DNA of 51,867 nt, taken from IMG/VR virus record IMGVR_UViG_3300010148_000016, positions 1 to 51,867 of that record. The stretch is one strand, 5' to 3'. Below, one piece after another: positions 28,601 to 35,316 of the stretch; position 1 is the stretch's first letter; the number at the start of each line of letters is the position of its first letter. Below the pieces are notes generated by a model. It searched no databases. It was not told the origin of the DNA and saw only the letters and a list, made by a program, of their open reading frames with translations. Origin of the DNA: a virus. Position numbers and translations under genes: made by a program.

Positions 28601-30829
28601 AGCTAAATTTGTAATTGGATCAACATTCATTAAACCAGCATTTACAACATAATCAGCTACAGGAGTATTTATATCTATATATTGGTATGAAGGTTCTTGT
28701 ACATAACTTACATTTTCTCCATAAGGTTTAGTCTTAAAGCTAAAATTGTTAAATCTATTTTTAGGATTGCTAGTTAATCTTTGAAATGAAGTAGCACCTT
28801 GTAATGGAACACCGCTAGCATAAAATCCATATTTACCATATGACCTTAGATTTTTTTCAAACTCATTAGTAAAATTATCTCTAAGTTTGGTAGCATGTCT
28901 ATTATCCCAATCTATTTCTTGATTTCCAATTACAGGATTCCTTGCATTAAAAATAGGAATTCTAGGATCAGCAAATATCTCATTCATAAAAGAAGAAGGT
29001 TTTCCTTTTGTAAGTAACTCTATATAAAACTTAGGATTTATTTCTTTTAAGTCTACAGCCATGTTAGCTGCATCTATAGCAAAATTTTTATCAACATTAA
29101 ATTGTGAATAATTTTTTGCAAGATCAGCAAAATTACCTACAGGTTGAAAATCAGGTTGATTTATATTTGATATTACAGCCTTTTCATAATCTGTAAGATT
29201 TCCAAAATCAATTCCTTTTAAGTTTAGCTCATTAACTCCTATAAGTTGAGGATTAAAATCAAAAGTTTGATTTATTCCTCTAAGATCTAAATTAGGATTA
29301 TTAGTTCTAATTAATTTAAGTAAATCCGGTCTAATTTTTTTAGGTGTATATTTAAGAGCATTTATACCGTATTTTAATAAACCTGCTTTACCCCCTGGTT
29401 GAAGTTTAGGTAAAGATCCCCCGTACTTACTACCATCATCTGTTAAAGCATCATATGTATCTTTAAGTCCTGAATAAAGAGCTACTAACGAATTACTTTT
29501 TTTAAGTCTATCTAAATTCTGTTGATTTTTACTATATATAACGCCTTGATTTTGGTTTGAAGCAACAGATTGATTTATTAAATCTTGCCTTTGTTGAGCT
29601 GCATAATCAGCATCTGATATAATTTCTACTGGAGGTGCAGTTTGATTACTATATCCAGAAAATGTATCTGATGCATTTGGTGTAATACCATAATCTATAT
29701 CACCTCCATAATTTTTATTAGCTATTGCACCTGATCCATCATAAGTATCATATCCGTATAGTGCTCCGTAATTAACATCTGGTCTCTCAGATCCAGTACC
29801 AAAAAATCTATCTATAAATGTATCTCCAAAATTTGTTTGATAACCTGACCATTGATTACCACTAGCAACATTTACTTTCATATTAGTTTCATCAGCTAAT
29901 CTTTGACCAGCATCACTTTTTTTGCATACACCCATATAACATGTTATACCAGAAGCATCATCAAAAGTTTCATTAATTACTTCAGCAAATGTATCTGTAA
30001 GACCAGGTGTTTGATCATAACCAAAATGTTTTCTTTCTTGTTCACCATACATTATTGGTCCAACTTTACTTGTACCATGTTGCATTATAATAATATCACC
30101 AGTAGGGCTTAAGTTTTTTATATCTTGAAAATATTTATTTGTTGCATCAACAGGACTTATATATTGTTGTTCTTGTTCTTCTAGTTCTGCTAGTTTTATT
30201 TCATTTAATATATAGTTTAAATGATCTTTGCTTTCAAATAATGCGTCATCTAATAATTTAAATTCTCCTTTATTAACGTTATAGAAATGGTCTTGATCCG
30301 AATATGTTAATGGTGATAATGTTTTCATTAACTCCTCTTCTTCTTTTCCTAATCTTCTTAGTTTATTTTGTAATTCAATAATTTCTTTAGATTCTGGATC
30401 ATAGTCAGCTTCATTATAACCCTCTAAACCTTCTTTTCTTTTATATAAATCTAGCTCTAAGTCACCAAATTGTTTTCGTATCTCTTCTCTTTTTTTTCTT
30501 GTTTGTTTTAAATACGAATTTGCTTCATTTTCATCAGCAATAGTTTGATAAGTATCACTAAGAGCTACATTAGGTAATGGTCTTGCAATCCAATTACCAA
30601 CTCCATATCTCTCGTTTAACTCAGGAGTCATTCTTTCTAGGTCACTTGAAAAGTAACCTTCTGGATCTCTAGGATCATAATAAATTACTGCTTGATATTG
30701 CGGTTTACCACCAGGAACACCTCTGCTAGAAGTATAAGCTACATCTGGATTTAACATAAATGTTCCATCTTCTACTTCACCAACATAACCCTTTTGCGCT
30801 TTTGCTAATTTTTTGAGTTTTCTCGCCAT
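22613..30829 (-). CDS. Giant multidomain virion polyprotein with GGxLxKAQxG-spaced modules (2738 aa)
   Basis: The largest gene in the window. A motif of the form (Y)GGxLxKAQxG or KAQKG recurs at about residues 8-14, 469-479, 914-923, 1343-1355, 1588-1597 and 2190-2198, dividing the protein into modules of 245-600 residues. Module 1 has a clan CD-like pair: IIIMQHGTSK (H251) and ITCYMGVCKKSDAG (C302). Module 3 has VRGFVDAENPGLFILKELQT, like the EiQSD segment of phage polyvalent proteins. Module 4 resembles T4 lysozyme (ESEATIGFGRK). Module 5 carries a zinc metalloprotease HELGH (2062-2066). The last module is Asn-rich with hydrophobic stretches. It is probably an internal, ejected protein set; processing at the motifs is a hypothesis. 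Confidence 0.8.
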   Translation of the reverse strand: MARKLKKLAKAQKGYVGEVEDGTFMLNPDVAYTSSRGVPGGKPQYQAVIYYDPRDPEGYFSSDLERMTPELNERYGVGNWIARPLPNVALSDTYQTIADENEANSYLKQTRKKREEIRKQFGDLELDLYKRKEGLEGYNEADYDPESKEIIELQNKLRRLGKEEEELMKTLSPLTYSDQDHFYNVNKGEFKLLDDALFESKDHLNYILNEIKLAELEEQEQQYISPVDATNKYFQDIKNLSPTGDIIIMQHGTSKVGPIMYGEQERKHFGYDQTPGLTDTFAEVINETFDDASGITCYMGVCKKSDAGQRLADETNMKVNVASGNQWSGYQTNFGDTFIDRFFGTGSERPDVNYGALYGYDTYDGSGAIANKNYGGDIDYGITPNASDTFSGYSNQTAPPVEIISDADYAAQQRQDLINQSVASNQNQGVIYSKNQQNLDRLKKSNSLVALYSGLKDTYDALTDDGSKYGGSLPKLQPGGKAGLLKYGINALKYTPKKIRPDLLKLIRTNNPNLDLRGINQTFDFNPQLIGVNELNLKGIDFGNLTDYEKAVISNINQPDFQPVGNFADLAKNYSQFNVDKNFAIDAANMAVDLKEINPKFYIELLTKGKPSSFMNEIFADPRIPIFNARNPVIGNQEIDWDNRHATKLRDNFTNEFEKNLRSYGKYGFYASGVPLQGATSFQRLTSNPKNRFNNFSFKTKPYGENVSYVQEPSYQYIDINTPVADYVVNAGLMNVDPITNLATFRGRGEMANQHNFLLGRTNSPSLILSGDEGFANTSGGNTIRKNIAGISTPGRGKNVLDINAQIAPLLTEKFSLNTPFEGTFMKFPRIQTYRRKTDGSMPRKSFISDYLGREFELSDWDYKAFVEDPNMPLLERNLTREEFNLLDPFKKRQYFDEQGILFDPLESLYKKEGGALAKAQKGKIVTRLADNFFSGFNNMITKKPFLPVKQFDKFLLKNFNKGEAMFIENTLKNNPSLISNNQIDLSKLKEQSFSDLAVTNHAFQPLLNNLDARMIDGTQGFRSKWTGMESSDGADFGLYRYPDLLPSQFSYLPGGFTEFKGTRITPTNYSVSMPNLLKKPYLDSHHDGLHILDPLAMGWVRGFVDAENPGLFILKELQTDINKDPMFDFLSNKNRSELLKIKPQVEKRNDKYFSNLNDINNKINNIQQRKNEIFGLDEFADEYNALDIQQQELARLAQTGENLYPTSRRIMDNSDLNLESLIPMSRIGSKPYYRFENETLNFLQNSGFNKIVIPNATSISNIQGWNAMDGLTKSQKGTLGYYSNLQKNPQLINTGNTYDLDNYSGTIFDLQRKSYNPFKEYGGQTEGYALDDTPDDIKYKTGGQTFTIKKAQKGNAEVTFKDEYEQFENFIQEEETSWDYVKNKDSAVLKPDGKTYYKVYEDGKFYPYYHQNSNGTYESEATIGFGRKGADIFDTYKSGLSLEDAELFRKEDIDNALRKTKIFIDANYGETAYDNLPARTKFMLADYTYNLGKLSKYPKFADAIMTNNIDKALAEYIRNDEKGGSPLARNEGYLNMYLQPWINNINEEELKRQEANLKMIQELQNQTVIPADNTMIGTNPFGGFKDGGELFKAQPGTEVNLAETYKYIPSEFLNVPEGEFTFDYKNKDGNVETRTGVYNPQWFEQGFEDSDAYNALSDDEKITFANNPYINNEGDMVHPLLWNKETLEKENKKRFLHGLYQKMYTKQDDGSYILNPEYETALGDARYLTTTDVPYSEILDDGAFSSTLAADPNNTSWYRELKPEIFTDGKTTTGYTWDKDSQEFVRTSNMTYKDLVKQYKYIKNMPGMEGISKKEYKNRLQQGDIYWPQLQSPAQEAQFQEQYKSIMNPIKKEDVQLQKDFYDNAISGDLYKQKLINQGYENVDEIIDMRKDALANSKVMYDADSNSYRDEAYDDDPNLIKKILDKVTFLNDQYKDSGIDYNYKDVFFANPYYTRIGEERTEADLNYDSRKIRNEAEPNIFTDDQFQAIIQSQYGHLDVPAFRELRNKLMRGETGSRAYTSGSRQGDVVLDPRQIQGLNIDMGFEGTPAELKSQLEATLAHELGHQMGSSKYIKDFNLNDADYNYIQSKMNVSDDANSHDKSVYERKADLEALRYDMYKTIGFNYGTDVLTPEILEQYKQYIKNNPNPNLPTERMFQFFNDQDIIDINNTVAQNYEIGDDIGDPMSVKYGGSLPKAQMYNSETPSFGEIALALERQKRLYEPYGGYENFVKMDDFNRYQGYLKDGDIESANLLFPQFANMSFGDYYGQTRDNLTAAQNTQNPYLRSNLTNKDANNFEFTYKGKPYHPYSYEEVATPQFTEVMQFLDEEIKKYDGTQENSNIFQNRGDLLKYINEQFPEGSKERAYINYNKSVQDGINSMVSGYDQNLPYVPEGFDFDKDYNYENINIDFNNNNLNNPYINNLNTLPPDNTRVVTNQVNFNDIQKLNNNRSNQTFISQDNRTIGERQRAAEYTEAYKQHEERMKKGIAPNMMWLYSTAPAFQGAGGYERAVEDYNYNPINAWSPIEIAASTVLPFKGYNTVMSTPLNVVKNIPGRIKNVIKGTRGSVPSTTVRGSSINPVTGRSLTFGDLANVGWGTNAAVNTFPNAISNFQEGDITSGLANTAFGTFELTGVPSSLLRGYKTLPNAAKVFGSGNIVPTTASGLLNKYPNLKYNENIGMFNTVGNNPNLRTFTGINPQFNKSYDNIIGPSIGQLPLFKPHPFYKGPTQSQFRSILRNQ

Positions 30830-30848
30830 AATAAATATAGTATACTAC

Positions 30849-30858
30849 AATATACAAA
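30849..30858 (-). promoter_or_regulatory. Promoter-like decamer TTTGTATATT before the giant polyprotein gene
   Basis: The minus strand reads TTTTTGTATATTGTAGTATAC, ending 19 nt before the ATG of the giant gene. The spacing matches that of the sites at 347 and 38943. It faces away from the rightward arm, so leftward transcription of the late arm may begin here. Confidence 0.5.
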
Positions 30859-31047
30859 AATAAAAAAAATAATCCTAGCAAACCCCCTACACATTATGGC
30901 ACATCCAGTAATTACAAAAATTGTGTGCATGGCAATTTAGTTGGGTCCTACACTGCGGCTCCCCTACTTTCTCCTGGACCTTGTGTACCCCCGTTATGAA
31001 ATGAGGGAGCAAGGTTGTTACTAATTTCCTAAAAACAAATAGACAAA
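30859..31047 (+). promoter_or_regulatory. Structured, GC-richer divergent region and leader before the first rightward gene
   Basis: This 189-nt stretch separates the two arms and is much richer in G and C than its surroundings. Two mutually exclusive stems are possible: GGGT/ACAC (30943-30953, with a CCT bulge) with GTGTACCC (30983-30990), or GGTCC (30944-30948) with GGACC (30976-30980). GCACA (30900-30904) can pair with TGTGC further on. A 14-codon mini-frame starts at the ATG near 30896 (MAHPVITKIVCMAI). No TAnnTTTG promoter box is seen for the rightward gene. It could be a regulatory leader or part of a replication origin; neither is proven. Confidence 0.45.
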
Positions 31048-31464
31048 ATGGAAAAAACTATGACAGTTCAGAGAGAACTACACTTCAAATCAGTGGCTAA
31101 ATCAAAGAAAGCCGTAATCTTTTGTTCTAACCCAGTCAGCAAAGCAGACGTGGACAGAGTTAATAAACTCCGTGATAACAAGCTTAACGGCAAAGTTAAT
31201 CAAGGTGACACAACTATGCAGTTTGGTAAACTAAAAGCCAGAGGCTATAGTGCACTACCAAACTTTGGTGTTAACTACTTCGTACCAATGGACGTGAGTA
31301 AACACAAAGCGGCAGACTTGCCTAAAGTTGGTGACACCTTTACACTAGACGTTGTTGTTAAAGAACAAGAGGATGGCACACTAGTGGACGCTAGACCAGT
31401 AATTAATGTTAAGACAGGCAAGCCTGTTACTAACTGTTACTGGGCAAGCTTACCAAAGGCGTAA
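31048..31464 (+). CDS. Unknown early protein with GC-richer codons (138 aa)
   Basis: First gene of the rightward arm. The protein begins MEKTMTVQRELHFKSVAKSK and is basic at the N-terminus. The C-terminal half (KVGDTFTLDVVVKEQEDGTL) looks like the start of a small beta-barrel. An OB-fold or nucleic-acid-binding protein is possible, but I do not recognise the family. Its codons use G and C at third positions far more than its neighbours, which may reflect strong expression or recent acquisition. It is a single-gene unit with a structured leader and its own terminator, as expected for an abundant early product. Confidence 0.65.
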   Translation: MEKTMTVQRELHFKSVAKSKKAVIFCSNPVSKADVDRVNKLRDNKLNGKVNQGDTTMQFGKLKARGYSALPNFGVNYFVPMDVSKHKAADLPKVGDTFTLDVVVKEQEDGTLVDARPVINVKTGKPVTNCYWASLPKA

Positions 31465-31470
31465 GTAAGT

Positions 31471-31502
31471 AGAAAGTTAGCACGTGTGTGCTTTCTTTCT
31501 TG
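31471..31502 (+). terminator. Hairpin terminator after the first rightward gene
   Basis: GAAAG-TT-AGCAC, loop GTGT, then GTGCT-TT-CTTTC form a 10-bp stem with one symmetric TT/TT internal loop, followed by TTG. It starts 7 nt after the stop codon. The U tract is short and interrupted, so efficiency is uncertain. Confidence 0.6.
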
Positions 31503-31815
31503 TAAAGTAATCACTATCATGTATACTTACCTGTCATGACGGTGACATTTGCACATTTGTACACAAAAAAAAGTGTTGTGTGTGCAAAAAACTGTGTGAG
31601 ACATCTTATTTCCCATATTTCTCCACATATTCCCACCAGTGCAATATTATAGCACATAATAAATAACATAGCTATCATGAGAGTAGTAGTAGCACAAACT
31701 GTCTGCTATTACTCTTATGATGCTATCCTATACTATTTGTCTCTTCTCTCTCTATAGGATGAGCATATGTATAACCGCAGTATTAAAAATTAAAACCTTA
31801 ACACACAAAAGTATT
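31503..31815 (+). other. Noncoding region with a long imperfect hairpin (31668-31726)
   Basis: No gene is supported in this 313-nt gap. It contains GT/CA-rich stretches (GTGTTGTGTGTGC), a small inverted repeat TGTCATGACGGTGACA near 31534, and a long hairpin: ATAGCTATCATGAGAGTAGT... (31668-31694) pairs with TGCTATTACTCTTATGATGC.. (31704-31726) over roughly 23 bp with two small bulges and G-T pairs. The hairpin lies about 90 nt before the next ATG. Candidate roles are a processing site, an attenuator or an origin element. Confidence 0.55.
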
Positions 31816-32241
31816 ATGAGAAAAAAAGCAGAAGATGTAAGAGCACATCACAAGACATTACCTATAGCATTTGGATACTCTATCAAAGATATAGGACAAG
31901 AGTATGAAGAAGAGTATAGCTTACAAGAACATAAGAATGTATTTAACTTTGATGATCTTAAGTGGACATTAGTATATGTTACTCGTGAAGAAGATATGTA
32001 TCCGTTACAGCGTATTGCAAGAGCGTATGTTGATTTTGATAATGGATTTTATGTATCTATTATTAATGGTTTATACTCAATAGGAGATGTAGATCAGTAT
32101 GAAATAGCCATCATGGATAAAAATGGTGTTTGTTATGACACAACATTAACTGATGATGTAGTAGGTGGTCTTGATAAACAAGGCGTAGAAAAATGGTTAA
32201 GATCTGTATCGTTATTAGATTATGATGAAGTCCATGAATAA
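31816..32241 (+). CDS. Unknown early protein (141 aa)
   Basis: I use the ATG at 31816 (MRKKAEDVRAHHKTLPIAFG); an upstream in-frame start would run through the long hairpin region. The product is acidic and of mixed alpha/beta type, with a stretch YVDFDNGFYVSIINGLYSIG that looks like beta strands. No known motif is visible. It overlaps by 8 nt the 36-residue membrane mini-gene that follows, indicating coupled translation within an early operon of host-interaction-type small genes. Confidence 0.65.
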   Translation: MRKKAEDVRAHHKTLPIAFGYSIKDIGQEYEEEYSLQEHKNVFNFDDLKWTLVYVTREEDMYPLQRIARAYVDFDNGFYVSIINGLYSIGDVDQYEIAIMDKNGVCYDTTLTDDVVGGLDKQGVEKWLRSVSLLDYDEVHE

Positions 32242-32344
32242 GTTTATGCACCTTGTACATAAATTCAGAGCATATATAATACCTGCAATATGTATTATGT
32301 ATGTTCTGTTTATTATTGTACTAATGACAATTATATTTTTATGA
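32234..32344 (+). CDS. 36-residue single-pass membrane mini-protein
   Basis: The frame starts at an ATG overlapping the previous stop and ends with an ATGA overlap with the next gene. The product starts MNKFMHLVHKFRAYIIPAIC and continues as a purely hydrophobic stretch IMYVLFIIVLMTIIFL. It has a basic N-terminal segment and one transmembrane helix of about 20 residues. Overlaps on both sides strongly support translation. As an early gene it may act on the host membrane, for example superinfection exclusion or signalling, but this is speculative. A late holin role is less likely given the position. Confidence 0.65.
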   Translation: MNKFMHLVHKFRAYIIPAICIMYVLFIIVLMTIIFL

Positions 32345-32862
32345 AAAGAATAATAAATAATAAGAACTTATATAAAGGTAATGTTACTAACCTGTATGTA
32401 GATGATAATCAAATTATGTATTTAACTTCTATATATAACTCTTTTATAAGACAAGTATATCATACCAAAAAGTTTTATACAGATATAGAGTATAGTATTG
32501 GCAGCAGTTCATCAGTGAAATGGCTACAAGATAATTTTAAAAATAGTCATTTACCTGCTGATATTGATGTAATTTCTATTAATAATATAAAATTAGATAA
32601 TGCTGATGCCTCAGTAAGATTTACTGCATGGGGTTCAATAGATTATATGATTGATATTAAATCAATAAAAGGTGTATCATTTCAAAATAACTGGGAGATG
32701 ATAAATAACATTAAAACTTATAGATCCAAACTAAAAGGTATAAGAGAATATGTTAAGACTTATTTCCCAGTAATAGCATTTAAAATAACAAGTAATAAGT
32801 ATGATTCTGTTTCTAAAGAAAACGGATCAGTAATAATCCCAATTAAAGAATTAAATATATGA
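32341..32862 (+). CDS. Unknown early protein (173 aa)
   Basis: The ATG at 32341 overlaps the mini-gene stop as ATGA, which decides the start over the frame's earlier ATG at 32290. The protein (MKRIINNKNLYKGNVTNLYV) is Asn/Ile/Lys-rich with alternating beta-type segments, such as ASVRFTAWGSIDYMIDIKSI, and ends IIPIKELNI. No catalytic or binding motif is recognised. The following gene starts within its stop region (ATGA). It belongs to the small early-gene cluster at 31.8-33.7 kb. Confidence 0.65.
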   Translation: MKRIINNKNLYKGNVTNLYVDDNQIMYLTSIYNSFIRQVYHTKKFYTDIEYSIGSSSSVKWLQDNFKNSHLPADIDVISINNIKLDNADASVRFTAWGSIDYMIDIKSIKGVSFQNNWEMINNIKTYRSKLKGIREYVKTYFPVIAFKITSNKYDSVSKENGSVIIPIKELNI

Positions 32863-33185
32863 CAGAAGATTTTAAATTTATAGATGATGAGAACGTACCT
32901 CCATCTATAAAACCTATGACTGAGTTACATGATAAGTTAGTTAAAGGTTACATTAGTGATAAAGAGTTACAATTACCTAGGTTAATTAGCTCGTTAGAAA
33001 AAAGAATTTGTAAACAAGTTGAAGCTATGGTGGATATAGAAGGACAAGTTCAATTATCTAATAGTAAACTTATGAGTTGTCTACAACTTCTTAAAAAACT
33101 AATCTTTCACAAAGACATCAGTGATGAATTAAGTGATGAGATTATAGAGGAAGTTGAGAAAATTCATAAATACATACTTGTTTGA
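32859..33185 (+). CDS. Unknown acidic helical protein (108 aa)
   Basis: The protein MTEDFKFIDDENVPPSIKPM... is acidic and helical, with a central segment LPRLISSLEKRICKQVEAMV that looks like a coiled coil. It overlaps its neighbours by ATGA upstream and TGATG downstream, showing tight translational coupling. No motif points to a function. Possible roles include a partner or antitoxin-like regulator for the adjacent products, but nothing specific supports this. Confidence 0.6.
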   Translation: MTEDFKFIDDENVPPSIKPMTELHDKLVKGYISDKELQLPRLISSLEKRICKQVEAMVDIEGQVQLSNSKLMSCLQLLKKLIFHKDISDELSDEIIEEVEKIHKYILV

Positions 33186-33676
33186 TGGAAATTAATAATA
33201 AATTAATTTCAGAGTTACTCAGTCAGCATGTTATAAATAAAGATTTATCAGATGATGTTAAATCATTTATTACTAATAGCATGTTGGCCTGGAGTGACGC
33301 TCAAATAAATACATTTTTACATTTAAGCATTAAGAATCCTAAAGTACAATTATATAATCAATATGATTTTATTTTCTATAAACTTTATAAAGATTGGAGA
33401 ATAAAAGAATTAGGTGATCATGATGTATTATATGATAAAGGTTTATGTTATAAATATAATAATGAGTATTTATATTTGGGTCAGATAGTAGATACATCAA
33501 CTTATGGTGATTATAGTAAGTACGCATGCTCTTTTAAAGTAAAGTGTTTTAAAGTTGATTCAGATTTAAAAATGATTTCAACTGATAATACAATAGATTA
33601 CTTAGACATCATGCCAATATCTACTATAAAGTCTACCAAATTGATAAGTGTAATAGAATCTATAGAAAATAGATAG
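33185..33676 (+). CDS. Unknown early protein (163 aa)
   Basis: The start is the ATG at 33185 within TGATG; a TTG three bases earlier is possible. The product MEINNKLISELLSQHVINKD has a helical N-terminus and a Tyr-rich beta-type C-terminal half (YDKGLCYKYNNEYLYLGQIV). It is the last gene of the small early cluster before a short noncoding gap. No family is recognised. Confidence 0.6.
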   Translation: MEINNKLISELLSQHVINKDLSDDVKSFITNSMLAWSDAQINTFLHLSIKNPKVQLYNQYDFIFYKLYKDWRIKELGDHDVLYDKGLCYKYNNEYLYLGQIVDTSTYGDYSKYACSFKVKCFKVDSDLKMISTDNTIDYLDIMPISTIKSTKLISVIESIENR

Positions 33677-33740
33677 CTATAATACTACAATATATTTTAA
33701 AATTAGTGTGTCAAACTTAATTGCTATCTAGTTAATATTG

Positions 33741-33762
33741 ATATTTTTGTTAATAAAAATAT
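33741..33762 (+). other. A/T hairpin before the 86-aa gene
   Basis: ATATTTTT and AAAAATAT form a perfect 8-bp stem around GTTAAT, ending 7 nt before the ATG. It could affect ribosome access or terminate the upstream transcript weakly. Such AT stems occur by chance in this genome, so the role is uncertain. Confidence 0.35.
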
Positions 33763-33769
33763 TAATAAG

Positions 33770-34030
33770 ATGCTATTACAATTAAAGAACGGACACACTA
33801 TAGAAATATCTACAGAAGCATATCTTGATATGACTGATGAAGAATTGAGGGACCTTGAGTGTCTTAGTCCCTCACAATTAATGGAAATAAATAATCCTTG
33901 GTATAAACCATTCTCCAGTAAAACAACTAAAATAAAGAAAGAGGATCCAGAAGATCCACATGCACTATATAATGTTACTGATGAAGAAAAGTTAGATGAT
34001 TTTTATGACCATGAGAAAGAAGACATATAA
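33770..34030 (+). CDS. Unknown small acidic protein (86 aa)
   Basis: The sequence starts MLLQLKNGHTIEISTEAYLD and continues MTDEELRDLECLSPSQLMEI; the N-terminal half looks like a compact helical domain, and the C-terminus is disordered and acidic (DFYDHEKEDI). I have the impression that such NGHTIEIS..YLxMTDEEL proteins are common in phages of Bacteroidota, but I cannot assign a function. It stands alone between two noncoding gaps ahead of the possible ssDNA-binding protein. Confidence 0.65.
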   Translation: MLLQLKNGHTIEISTEAYLDMTDEELRDLECLSPSQLMEINNPWYKPFSSKTTKIKKEDPEDPHALYNVTDEEKLDDFYDHEKEDI

Positions 34031-34070
34031 TATTAATTAAGTTCATACTTACAAAAACCAATTAAACAAA

Positions 34071-34718
34071 ATGAATTTTAAAAAAAACCCAGTTGTTATT
34101 GTCAAAGATGACATGAACAACACTATTAGAGTATCTAAGAATAACGCAGAGTATGCACACATTAGATTACAACAAGAACGCACAATGATAAACAGCAACG
34201 GATGGTTAAACACAACTGTTGTTAGTACACTAATCCATGGTAAAACTGAAGCATTAATTGCATCAGGTATTAAGAGAATGAAAAAATTACCTGGTAATAT
34301 AGTTGTACAAGAATCTTTAGATGGTAAAGATAGAGATCTTAAATATGCTGGTAAGACTGGTATAGTATGCTGTATTGATGGTCAACCAATATACAGAGTA
34401 ACAAAGTATGATGCAACAGGAACTTTAGAAGATAATTTTATTGCACATAATAATGGTGATGCAATCAGACAAGCAAATGCTGAGAATGCTGCTACATTAG
34501 AAGACCTAGCTGCAGCTGCTGTTGTTACAGAAAATGAGGATGAGTCAGAAGAAACAACTGATGATAATCAAGTAGACTTAGAAGACGCTATTGCTGAAGT
34601 AGAAGCTGAAGCATTAGAAACTCCTGCTGATCCAGATGAAGATGAGCATGATGAGTTAACTGTTGAGGATACTGTTGAAGAAGAAGTTGAAGTACAGGAA
34701 AATGTATTCACATTATAA
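34071..34718 (+). CDS. Candidate ssDNA-binding protein with long acidic tail (215 aa)
   Basis: The N-terminal ~120 residues are basic and beta-rich (STLIHGKTEALIASGIKRMK, AGKTGIVCCIDGQPIYRVTK). The rest is a very acidic tail of about 90 residues ending VQENVFTL, with a Phe close to the terminus. A globular domain followed by an acidic tail ending in an aromatic is the arrangement of phage SSBs such as T7 gp2.5 and T4 gp32. The gene is monocistronic with a strong terminator, fitting an abundant product. I rate this as plausible, since another SSB-like protein is encoded at 42233-42910. Confidence 0.55.
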   Translation: MNFKKNPVVIVKDDMNNTIRVSKNNAEYAHIRLQQERTMINSNGWLNTTVVSTLIHGKTEALIASGIKRMKKLPGNIVVQESLDGKDRDLKYAGKTGIVCCIDGQPIYRVTKYDATGTLEDNFIAHNNGDAIRQANAENAATLEDLAAAAVVTENEDESEETTDDNQVDLEDAIAEVEAEALETPADPDEDEHDELTVEDTVEEEVEVQENVFTL

Positions 34719-34753
34719 GGACTAGCTAACCTATAATATAGCTACTACAGGTT

Positions 34754-34789
34754 AAGGGTAATCAGAAATGGTTACCCTTTTCCTTTTTT
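34754..34789 (+). terminator. Intrinsic terminator after the acidic-tail gene
   Basis: AAGGGTAA, loop TCAGAAATGG, TTACCCTT form a perfect 8-bp stem followed by TTCCTTTTTT. It lies 36 nt after the stop codon and before the next gene. This is a strong Rho-independent terminator. Confidence 0.9.
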
Positions 34790-34821
34790 ATATCTAGTAT
34801 TAATTAATTAAAATAATAAAA

Positions 34822-35316
34822 ATGGAAATAACAAGAGATCAGTTATCAAAACTGAACAAACAAAGATTAGAAAACAAATTAAAATACCTAGGTATACTTA
34901 GTGAATATCAAACATACAGTAAAGATCTTACACAACAAATAGTATACAGTCAGTTGTCACAAAGACAACACTTTCTTTTTAAAAGAGTGCTTCACGGTTT
35001 AAATGTCTACACATCAAATGAATTAGAAAAAATGCACTGGGATAAAAAGAGAAGAATAAAAAGAGTATGGAGACGTGCTCAATCAGTAATTAATACTTGG
35101 AAACAAGTAATATGTAATAAACAAGCTAATGAAGTATTTAAATTATTTCACCACAGTTCATTGGCTAAACATTTTATTAATGAAGATGTCAATAATGTTG
35201 ACCCAAAGTTTATTAATAGAATGACACTAAAAGATTTGGATATAACCTATGAAGATTTAGTTATCAAGTTTATGTCTGAAGGTTTGCTACCTAAAAACTA
35301 TTTATTAGCTAAGTAA
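34822..35316 (+). CDS. Unknown basic helical protein (164 aa)
   Basis: The protein MEITRDQLSKLNKQRLENKL is basic and helical, with a dense positive stretch MHWDKKRRIKRVWRRAQSVI (about residues 73-92) suited to nucleic-acid binding. The C-terminus (DPKFINRMTLKDLDITYEDL) is acidic. No catalytic motif is apparent. It begins a long co-directional operon and shares one base with the HNH gene that follows. A regulator or replication accessory is possible. Confidence 0.65.
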   Translation: MEITRDQLSKLNKQRLENKLKYLGILSEYQTYSKDLTQQIVYSQLSQRQHFLFKRVLHGLNVYTSNELEKMHWDKKRRIKRVWRRAQSVINTWKQVICNKQANEVFKLFHHSSLAKHFINEDVNNVDPKFINRMTLKDLDITYEDLVIKFMSEGLLPKNYLLAK

